Source of the DNA: an uncultured Coriobacteriaceae bacterium
GTDB taxonomy: Bacteria > Actinomycetota > Coriobacteriia > Coriobacteriales > Eggerthellaceae
Length of the DNA stretch: 10,732 nucleotides
Direction: 5' to 3'
Assembly: GCA_900552365.1 (NCBI GenBank)
Contig: URZP01000049.1
Location: 1-10,732 of the forward strand
The first letter of the stretch is position 1, and each line of letters starts with the position of its first letter. The notes under the pieces were generated by a model. The model did not search any database. It was given only the letters and a program-made list of their open reading frames with translations, and was not told the origin of the DNA. This document shows positions 1-5,712 of the stretch, in pieces. The position numbers and the translations under genes were made by a program.

Positions 1-2598
1 GGTATCAGCCTTGACGAAGCAACCGTGAGATCGAAAAAGGCTGGACCGGAGACGCCCTACCAGCAAGCGAAGTGGTATGCCGACAATCTGCCGAACTCCA
101 TACGCCCGCGTTGGATTATCACGTGCAATTTCGACGAGTTCCGCATCTACGACATGGAGGCCGCAGACGACCAGTACGTTTCGCTTGCTTTGGAAGAGCT
201 GCCCGAGCAGGTGCACTTGCTGTCGTTTTTCTCCGATAGGCGCAACTCTCGCCTGGTGAAGGAGAAAGAGCTTTCGGTGAAGGCCGGCGAGCTGGTGGGG
301 AAGCTCTACGCCCAGCTTTCGCAACAGTATCGCAATATCGAAACCGACGCGCACGAGCAGCGCAGCTTGAACGTACTCATTGTGCGGCTGGTGTTCCTTC
401 TGTATGCCGAAGATTCCGGCTTGCTGCATGAGAAAGATGCGCTTCTGAACTACCTCAAGCGCTTCCCGGCCGACCAGATGCGCCAGGCTGTCATCGACCT
501 GTTCGCCGTGCTGGACACGCCGGCGGACGCTCGCGACCCTTATTTGCCCGAGTATCTGCTGGCTTTCCCTTACGTAAACGGCGGGCTGTTCGGCGACGAT
601 GACATCGTGGTACCGCAGTTCACCGACCAGATCCGCCTCGACCTGCTGCTGGAGGCATCGCAGAGCTTCGACTGGAGTCACATCAGCCCCACCATCTTCG
701 GCGCGGCCTTCGAGAGCACTTTGAACCCCGCCACGCGGCGCGCGGGCGGTATGCACTACACCAGTATTGAGAACATCCACAAGGTTATTGACCCGCTGTT
801 CCTGGACGATTTGCGCGCCGAGCTTTCTGCGATTGAAAGCGACGGCGTGGAGCGCAATCGCAAAGTGAGGCTGCGCGCGTTCCAGCGAAAACTCGCAAGC
901 ATAAACGTGTTCGACCCAGCATGCGGCAGCGGCAACTTCCTCACTGAAAGCTACCTTTCCCTGCGCAAGCTTGAGAATCGTGTGCTCGAAGATTTGCAGG
1001 GCGATCAGATGAGCATCGGCTTCGACGGGGAGAGCAGCCCCATACAGGTTTCCATCAATCAGTTTTTCGGCATAGAGATAAACGACTTCGCGGTCAGCGT
1101 TGCAAAAACGGCGCTGTGGATAGCCGAGGAGCAGATGATGGAGGCAACGCAGGAGATTTTGCTGCAGCCCTTCGACTTCCTGCCTCTGAAAAGCAACGAC
1201 AATATCCACGAGGGCAACGCGCTTCGTATGGACTGGAAGGAAGTGCTGCCTGCCGAGAAATGCAGCTATATCATCGGTAACCCACCGTTTCTGGGCGCGC
1301 GCAACCAGACCAAGGAGCAGAAGGCCGAGCTGATCGACGTGTTCGGTGGCGCGAAGAACAGCGGCAACGTGGACTACGTTGCGGGCTGGTACATGAAGGC
1401 TGCGGAATACATGGACGACCACCCCGTGCGCTGCGCCTTCGTTTCCACCAACAGCATATGCCAAGGCGAGCAGGTGGCTAATGTTTGGAAGCCGTTGTGG
1501 GATTTGGGCATTCGCATCGACTTCGCGCATGATACGTTCCGATGGGCCAACGAGGCAAACGGCCAGGCCCACGTGTTCGTGATCATCGTTGGGTTCTCGA
1601 AGCTGGGCGGGGAGAAGCGGCTTTTCCATCACGCGGGCCCCGATGCGCCCGCGATGGAGCTGCTCCCCGGCAACATCAATGCCTACTTGTCCGACGCCCC
1701 CGATGCGTTCGTGCAAAATCTCAGCAAGCCGCTGTGCCGCGTTCCGAAGATCGGCATCGGCAACAAACCCATCGATGGCGGAAACTACCTGTTCAAACCA
1801 GACGAGCTCGAAGCGTTTCTGGCGGAAGAGCCGGGTGCGGCCGAGTTCGTGCACCCGTGGCTTGGCTCCGACGAGTTCATCAAGGGGAAGAAGCGCTTCG
1901 CGCTATGGCTCGGGGATGCTGAGCCTGCGAAGCTCAATGTTCTGCCGTTGTGCCGCGAGCGCATCGCGGCTGTTCGTGAATTTCGCCTTGATTCGAAGAG
2001 CGCGCCCACGCGCAAGCTGGCCGAACGGCCGGCAAACTACCACGTGGAGAACATGCCGAAGGGCCCTTCCGTGCTGGTGCCCAAGGTGTCTTCCGAACGC
2101 CGTCGCTACATTCCGCTTGGATTCGTGGAGCCGCCGACCTTGTGCAGCGACCTGGTGTTCCTCATCCCCGACGCCACGCTCTACCATTTCGGCGTGCTGC
2201 ACTCCCAGTTCCACAACGCCTGGATGCGCACGGTGTGCGGTCGCCTGAAAAGCGATTATCGTTATTCGGGTGGCGTGGTGTACAACACCTTTCCGTGGCC
2301 TGGTGCAACGCGTGAAAACCTCGCGACGCCCGTTGAGCGACTGATCGCTCCTGGGGTTCGTAAACGCGTTGAGGAATGCGCCCAAGGTGTGCTGGATGCT
2401 CGCGCTGCGCATGCGGGGGCAACGTTGGCCGATCTGTACGATCCGGAAAAGATGCCGTCAGATTTACTGGCTGCCCACAAAGCGCTCGACGCGGCGGTAG
2501 AGGCCGCCTATAGCGTTCATTTCGACGGCGACGAGGAGAAGATTGTGGCACACCTGTTCGGCATGTACGCGAAGCTTACGGAAAGGCAGAGTCGATGA
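1..2598 (+). CDS. MmeI-like type IIG restriction-modification protein, 5' partial
   Basis: The reading frame is open from the first base, so the true start lies upstream. The GTG at 25 is not a convincing start because family-like sequence (GISLDEA) precedes it. Residues below count from that GTG. After the end of the N-terminal nuclease region (PRWIITCNFDEFRIYDM) comes a helical spacer, then GMHYTS. The SAM-binding motif I FDPACGSGNFL is at about 296-306 and the catalytic motif IV NPPF at 419-422, typical of N6-adenine methyltransferases. The C-terminal block RLKSDYRYSGGVVYNTFPWP at about 741-760 is a hallmark of MmeI-like proteins. In this family one polypeptide methylates and cleaves DNA; the D-EXK nuclease residues would lie just upstream of the window, so cleavage activity cannot be judged here. 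The stop overlaps the next start (ATGA), implying one operon. The specificity is unknown. Confidence 0.9.
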   Translation, partial: GISLDEATVRSKKAGPETPYQQAKWYADNLPNSIRPRWIITCNFDEFRIYDMEAADDQYVSLALEELPEQVHLLSFFSDRRNSRLVKEKELSVKAGELVGKLYAQLSQQYRNIETDAHEQRSLNVLIVRLVFLLYAEDSGLLHEKDALLNYLKRFPADQMRQAVIDLFAVLDTPADARDPYLPEYLLAFPYVNGGLFGDDDIVVPQFTDQIRLDLLLEASQSFDWSHISPTIFGAAFESTLNPATRRAGGMHYTSIENIHKVIDPLFLDDLRAELSAIESDGVERNRKVRLRAFQRKLASINVFDPACGSGNFLTESYLSLRKLENRVLEDLQGDQMSIGFDGESSPIQVSINQFFGIEINDFAVSVAKTALWIAEEQMMEATQEILLQPFDFLPLKSNDNIHEGNALRMDWKEVLPAEKCSYIIGNPPFLGARNQTKEQKAELIDVFGGAKNSGNVDYVAGWYMKAAEYMDDHPVRCAFVSTNSICQGEQVANVWKPLWDLGIRIDFAHDTFRWANEANGQAHVFVIIVGFSKLGGEKRLFHHAGPDAPAMELLPGNINAYLSDAPDAFVQNLSKPLCRVPKIGIGNKPIDGGNYLFKPDELEAFLAEEPGAAEFVHPWLGSDEFIKGKKRFALWLGDAEPAKLNVLPLCRERIAAVREFRLDSKSAPTRKLAERPANYHVENMPKGPSVLVPKVSSERRRYIPLGFVEPPTLCSDLVFLIPDATLYHFGVLHSQFHNAWMRTVCGRLKSDYRYSGGVVYNTFPWPGATRENLATPVERLIAPGVRKRVEECAQGVLDARAAHAGATLADLYDPEKMPSDLLAAHKALDAAVEAAYSVHFDGDEEKIVAHLFGMYAKLTERQSR

Positions 2599-3578
2599 AC
2601 GCTTGGATAGTGAGGGCCGGGCGCGGCGGCATTCACGCCGCTGAATGGCTTGAAGGCGGCTATGTCGCCATCTATTGGGATCTCGATGGCGCAGATGTTT
2701 CGGCGTTGGACAAAGAGGGGATCAAGCGCCTGTATAAGCTCAAGAATCCCGATGCAAGCCCGCAGACAGTGGCTTCGAACGCCGGCATGATCTATCGTTT
2801 TGCGCATGACATTGCCGAGGGCTGTACCGTGGTTATGTACGATCCTTCCACTAGGCTCTATCATATCGGGGAAGTTTCGGGCGGGTGCGAATTTGTCGCT
2901 GGTACCGAAGACGATGAAGCTAATGGCTCATACCGCCGCCGAGTGGGGTGGCACGAAGTTGCCCCTCGTGACTCATTGTCCTCTTCCGCAAAGCATTCAT
3001 TAGGCAGCATATCAACGCTTTTCGCCGTATCGGACGACGCTATGCGTGAACTCAAGGCGGCGTCCTCGGGCGTTGCTCCTATTGCCGATGACGATGAAAG
3101 CCCCGTCGAGGCAAGGGAAGCAACCGCCGACGATGGCATAGAGCGCATTAAGGATAAGGTGCTGAGGCTCGATTGGGATGATATGGAGCTGTTGGCTGCT
3201 GGCGTTTTGCGCTCTATGGGCTACAAGACGTCCATGACGCGCAAGGGTTCAGACGGGGGACGCGACATCATAGCCTCGCCCGATGGCTTGGGCCTGGAAT
3301 CGCCTCGCATCGTTATCGAAGTAAAGCATCGCAAAGGTGCCATGGGCGCACCGGCTCTGCGTTCGTTCATCGGCGGGCTCCGCAGCACGGATAGCGGTTT
3401 GTATATATCCACAGGTGGCTTTACTAAGGAAGCCATGTATGAAGCCGATCGCGCCGTGATGCCCGTGAAGCTTCTTGACCTTGACCAATTCGTGCGGCTT
3501 TTGGTGGACAACTACGATTCCGCCGACATGGAGACGCGAACCATCCTTCCCTTGGTGCGCATCTACTGGCCCGCGTAA
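2595..3578 (+). CDS. Mrr-type restriction endonuclease with an N-terminal sensor-like domain
   Basis: The 327-residue product has two parts. The C-terminal part (about 190-315) is an Mrr catalytic domain of the PD-(D/E)XK superfamily: LDWDDMELLAAGVLRSMGY, then GSDGGRDI with D224, then VIEVKHR with E242 and K244 as the D...ExK active site, then a conserved GGFTKEA stretch. Mrr proteins cut DNA and are often specific for modified bases. The N-terminal part (about 1-155; MNAWIVRAGRGG, then VVMYDP and YHIGEVSG) resembles the N-terminus of other 'restriction system' proteins. It may be a PUA/EVE-like base-recognising fold, which is inference from memory of the family. The ATG overlaps the stop of the methyltransferase gene by four bases, so translation is probably coupled. 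A joint defence role is likely. Whether it is the nuclease partner of the upstream methylase or an independent type IV-like enzyme cannot be told from the sequence. Confidence 0.85.
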   Translation: MNAWIVRAGRGGIHAAEWLEGGYVAIYWDLDGADVSALDKEGIKRLYKLKNPDASPQTVASNAGMIYRFAHDIAEGCTVVMYDPSTRLYHIGEVSGGCEFVAGTEDDEANGSYRRRVGWHEVAPRDSLSSSAKHSLGSISTLFAVSDDAMRELKAASSGVAPIADDDESPVEAREATADDGIERIKDKVLRLDWDDMELLAAGVLRSMGYKTSMTRKGSDGGRDIIASPDGLGLESPRIVIEVKHRKGAMGAPALRSFIGGLRSTDSGLYISTGGFTKEAMYEADRAVMPVKLLDLDQFVRLLVDNYDSADMETRTILPLVRIYWPA

Positions 3579-3734
3579 CTCCGATCTGGGCTCTTCGCGC
3601 ATAAGCCCCAAAGCGCCTTCATCTGTGCCGCCTTGCTGTTGTGCGAGCCCTTCCGGCGTTCGTCCGCCCCAATGGCTTTCCTTGATGCTCGAAGCGTCGC
3701 ACGGTGCGCCCGCGTGCGCAAGGGCCGCGAAAAC

Positions 3735-3777
3735 CTTTCGGCCGGCCCCGGCAAGGGCGGCCGGGGCTGGCCGAAAG
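3735..3777. repeat. Long GC-rich hairpin after the restriction operon
   Basis: The arms 3735-3752 and 3760-3777 pair over 18 positions with a single G-T (G-U in RNA) exception and a 7-base loop (AAGGGCG). No T run follows directly, but TTTT occurs at 3799-3802. It could be a transcription terminator for the restriction operon, or a recognition structure of the mobile element. Confidence 0.65.
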
Positions 3778-3875
3778 CTCATGCCTTCGGGGTTCGGCTT
3801 TTCCCCTTAGATCTAGGGACGCCGCGCGCGCTGCGGCGATCACAAGGCAAGCCACAGGGGCGGGCCGATGCGATC

Positions 3876-3880
3876 GGAGG
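3876..3880 (+). promoter_or_regulatory. Ribosome binding site deciding the yraN-like start
   Basis: GGAGG lies five bases before the ATG at 3886. The alternative in-frame ATG at 3868 has no comparable site, and its first codons would run across this Shine-Dalgarno sequence. Confidence 0.75.
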
Positions 3881-3885
3881 TCATC

Positions 3886-4230
3886 ATGGACGGCATCAAG
3901 CAGCATGCAATCAAGGCGACGGAAATCTTCCTGGAGCGCAAGGGTTACGAGGTCATCTCTACGGGATGGTCGTGCCCAGAAGGGGAGGTAGACGTGGTTG
4001 CCCGCGACGGCGAATGCGTGGTGTTCCTGGAAGTTACCGCAAGCGAAGGCGGGTTCGCCGAGTCGCAGGCCCCTAGAAGCCTGCGGGAGTCCCTGGCCTC
4101 GAGATGGCTCGCGGCCGCGGGCGGCGAGATCGCCGACGTCCCCGTCCGCTTCGACGACGTCGCGTTCATCATCATGGGCGGCACGAGGGCGCTCGTTCGC
4201 CATCACATCAACGCCCTTTCGGAGGCGTGA
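3886..4230 (+). CDS. YraN/UPF0102 family nuclease-like protein
   Basis: The 114-residue product, close to the usual 115-120 of this family, has the YraN/UPF0102 layout. An N-terminal helix (AIKATEIFLERKGYEVI) is followed by GEVDVVARDGE, with E34 and D36 matching the conserved GEID, and then by VVFLEVT at 45-51. Family members carry EVK at the last point and are related to Holliday-junction resolvase-like nucleases. Here the lysine is threonine (T51), so the D-ExK-type site is incomplete and catalysis may be lost. The C-terminal half keeps the hydrophobic pattern (VRFDDVAFIIM) of the family. The chosen ATG at 3886 has a strong GGAGG five bases upstream. The gene stands alone on the + strand between the restriction genes and the convergent mobilisation operon. 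Its role is unknown; it could handle branched or single-stranded DNA of the element. Confidence 0.72.
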   Translation: MDGIKQHAIKATEIFLERKGYEVISTGWSCPEGEVDVVARDGECVVFLEVTASEGGFAESQAPRSLRESLASRWLAAAGGEIADVPVRFDDVAFIIMGGTRALVRHHINALSEA

Positions 4231-4246
4231 GCCCTGTGAAGCGCCA

Positions 4247-4279
4247 TGCGGAAAGGCTTCAGACCGGAGCCTTTCCGCA
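4247..4279. terminator. Hairpin after the yraN-like gene, possible terminator
   Basis: A perfect 12-bp inverted repeat (4247-4258 with 4268-4279, arm core GCGGAAAGGCT) encloses a 9-base loop, starting 17 bases after the stop at 4230. No T run follows on either strand, so a simple intrinsic terminator is not certain; it may instead protect the mRNA 3' end. Confidence 0.5.
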
Positions 4280-4420
4280 GCGGGCTCATTGCCTGAATTA
4301 TCGGGCTTGCGCTCGATGCATCGCGGTTGCGATGCCGTGTCGGCCGACGGCCGACGTCCGCGCGCTTCGGGGCGCGCGAACCCGCTCGCCTTCGGCTCGC
4401 TCTCGCTGCGCGCTCCGTTC

Positions 4421-4443
4421 GATGCCTCCCAGAGGTCGGCATC
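4421..4443. repeat. Hairpin repeat, copy 1
   Basis: The arms GATGCC and GGCATC flank the 11-base loop TCCCAGAGGTC. The loop matches copies 2 and 3 closely while the stem differs. Confidence 0.75.
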
Positions 4444-4479
4444 ATTGCGCGCTTCGCTCACGCCGCCGCCCACGGGCGC

Positions 4480-4503
4480 GACGGCTTCCCATAGGTCGCC
4501 GTC
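4480..4503. repeat. Hairpin repeat, copy 2
   Basis: The arms GACGGC and GCCGTC flank the loop TTCCCATAGGTC, one base longer than in the other copies. Compared with copy 3, the third base pair changes from T-A to C-G on both arms. Confidence 0.75.
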
Positions 4504-4547
4504 CGCCGGCTGAGCGGCTCTCGCGTCGGGTCGGCTCGGCATCGCTC

Positions 4548-4570
4548 GATGGCTCCCAAAGGTCGCCATC
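4548..4570. repeat. Hairpin repeat, copy 3
   Basis: The arms GATGGC and GCCATC flank the loop TCCCAAAGGTC; a C-G pair just outside extends the stem to 7 bp. Compared with copy 1, the fifth base pair changes from C-G to G-C on both arms. Confidence 0.75.
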
Positions 4571-4599
4571 GCTCGCCGCGCCTCAGCCGACGCTCACGA

Positions 4600-4644
4600 A
4601 TCAATCCCGTTCGCTCAACAGGTCGAATCGCTTGCGGGGTTGAT
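4600..4644. repeat. Imperfect inverted repeat enclosing a decayed loop motif
   Basis: ATCAATCCCG (4600-4609) pairs with CGGGGTTGAT (4635-4644) with one G-T exception. The 25-base loop contains TCAACAGGTC, which resembles the loop of the three upstream hairpins and may be a decayed fourth copy. Confidence 0.4.
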
Positions 4645-4708
4645 GCAAGATGTGCATTTGTGCTCACAAACGCGCCTTCGGCACGTTCGCTGCGCCAAAT
4701 GATCTTGC
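4645..4708. repeat. Bulged inverted repeat, possible transfer-origin structure
   Basis: GCAAGAT (4645-4651) and CATTTG (4655-4660), separated by three bases, are complementary to the adjoining CAAATG (4696-4701) and ATCTTGC (4702-4708). Nested inside are ATGCA/TGCAT (4643-4657) and TTTGTG-CT-CACAAA (4657-4670). It is AT-richer than its surroundings and lies about 110 bases beyond the relaxase stop. A role as oriT is inference; no known nic-site consensus was recognised. Confidence 0.4.
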
Positions 4709-4753
4709 CCTGCGGGGCTTCTCGGCAATGCGCCGTCGTTTGCCTCGCAAAGG

Positions 4754-4787
4754 AAAAGCAGTCGGGCCCCTGCACCCGGCTGCTTTT
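4754..4787. terminator. Bidirectional intrinsic terminator of the mobilisation operon
   Basis: A 13-bp stem (4754-4766 with 4775-4787, one G-T exception) has an 8-base loop and is bounded by AAAA on the left and TTTT on the right, so each strand reads a GC-rich hairpin ending in a short U tract. It begins 30 bases past the relaxase stop and most likely ends the - strand operon. It would also stop any + strand transcript crossing the repeat region. Confidence 0.8.
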
Positions 4788-4816
4788 CGAAACCCGTATT
4801 TGATGCTGCGTCCTGC

Positions 4817-5698
4817 TCAGCGCTCCATCTCTTCGTCGATGCTGCGCACTGCCAGCTTTGCGGCTTGGATGCCCAGCCCCTTTGCGATGCCCGCCATGCT
4901 GTAACCGCGCCCCAGTTTGTAGCCCCGCACTTTACGCCCCGTGCTCTTTCTCTCGAACGTCAGCTCCTTGCCGTCGCGTGCGACGTGCATCTCGACACCT
5001 TTGGCGTCGAGCGACTTCGCCAGCGCTCGGACTTTATTCTGCTCGCGGCATGCGCGTGCTTCGGGCATGGACGCTGCGACCGCTTCCCTGATGTATTGCT
5101 TGTCGCTCCTTGCGCCGCGCGCGGCTATCGCCAGCTCTCGCTTCGTGGGCTGCTGCGCGTGGATACGGCAGTTGCGCTCTCCCTCGCGCATCTGCGCGAG
5201 GCCCCATTTCGCATCCATGTCGCGGACGGCGTTGGCGCGCTCGATCTTCGCGTTTTTGCTGCGCCCCTCGTTGAGCCGCTTGCCGGTCTCAAGGTTGGTG
5301 CGGTTGACGACCACATGGACGGCGTAGCGGTCGGTGCCGTCTGCCGCGCAGTGCTCCAGATGCAGCACCCATGCGGCCTCGTGGGCACCGTAGCGGCCTT
5401 CGACATATTGCTTGGCGTACTCCATGCACGCCTCGGGCGTCATGCGTCCCCCGTTGCAGGAGCATTCGTCGGGATTGAAGGCCAGCACCTGATGGTAGGC
5501 GTACGTGCACTTCGCGTCCTTCTTGCCAGGGGCGTTGTGCCCGTACGCCTCTCGCGTGGCGTCCATCTCGGCGGCCCACCTGCTTTCGTCGGCGAGGTTC
5601 TGGCTTGCCCTGGCGAGCGCTCGCTCGTCGTCGAGGTACTTCGCAACGTTCTTCCAATGGCCGGGGCTGCATACGGCCTTCTGCTTTATCGCGGTCAT
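4817..5698 (-). CDS. Relaxase/mobilisation nuclease (MobA/VirD2-like)
   Basis: The product nicks the origin of transfer and leads the strand out during mobilisation. From the ATG at 5698 it has 293 residues; the frame is open further upstream but that part lies inside the coupling-protein gene and is not protein-like. A candidate catalytic tyrosine is Y21 in NVAKYLDDERAL. The family pattern continues with AYHQVLAFNPDE (67-78), the EYAKQY helix, AHEAAWVLHLEH (105-116), and YAVHVVVNRTNLETGK (125-140). The last should carry the HxHxxxN metal motif, but the first position is alanine (A126) while H128 and N132 are kept; H106, H113 and H116 are nearby. The C-terminus (KALGVEM-like, then GYKLGRGYSMAGIAK) matches the short relaxase tail. 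It is the last gene of the operon, 14 bases after the coupling-protein stop, and is followed by a terminator. Confidence 0.85.
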   Translation of the reverse strand: MTAIKQKAVCSPGHWKNVAKYLDDERALARASQNLADESRWAAEMDATREAYGHNAPGKKDAKCTYAYHQVLAFNPDECSCNGGRMTPEACMEYAKQYVEGRYGAHEAAWVLHLEHCAADGTDRYAVHVVVNRTNLETGKRLNEGRSKNAKIERANAVRDMDAKWGLAQMREGERNCRIHAQQPTKRELAIAARGARSDKQYIREAVAASMPEARACREQNKVRALAKSLDAKGVEMHVARDGKELTFERKSTGRKVRGYKLGRGYSMAGIAKGLGIQAAKLAVRSIDEEMER

Positions 5699-5712
5699 GC
5701 GGAAGCCCTTGT

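Larger units (their letters stand above)
3579..3885. other. Intergenic region between the restriction genes and the yraN-like gene
   Basis: No convincing gene is seen in these about 300 bases. The region is GC-rich and contains one long hairpin (3735-3777), a short T run at 3799-3802, an 8-bp palindrome TAGATCTA at 3808-3815 partly flanked by CCCC and GGG, and a GCCGC/GCGGC stem near 3821-3837. It ends with the ribosome binding site of the next gene. Confidence 0.6.
4231..4816. other. Non-coding repeat-rich region between convergent genes
   Basis: About 585 bases without a convincing gene lie between the + strand yraN-like gene and the end of the - strand operon. The region holds the 12-bp hairpin at 4247-4279 and the palindromes CGATGCATCG at 4314-4323 and GTCGGCCGAC at 4339-4348, the latter within a tandem CGGCCGA pair. 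It also has a 7-bp CGCGCGC/GCGCGCG hairpin at 4359-4378, three related hairpins at 4421-4443, 4480-4503 and 4548-4570, an imperfect inverted repeat at 4645-4708, and the terminator at 4754-4787. Structure this dense suggests a non-coding RNA, an origin of transfer, or an intergenic repeat family. Nothing in the sequence decides between these. Confidence 0.6.

Noticed and set aside
25..27. GTG as the start of the MmeI-like gene
   Set aside because: The frame is open to base 1, family-like residues precede the GTG, and the nuclease domain would be cut off.
3619..4569. A 316-codon - strand open frame crossing the yraN-like gene and two of the three hairpin repeats
   Set aside because: It would be antisense to the yraN-like gene and has low-complexity composition with no recognised domain. 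The repeated DLWE peptide comes from the hairpin repeats, and the third copy is out of frame.
4421..4570. The repeats as a CRISPR array
   Set aside because: Only three short imperfect copies with differing stems and unequal spacing, and no cas genes in the window.
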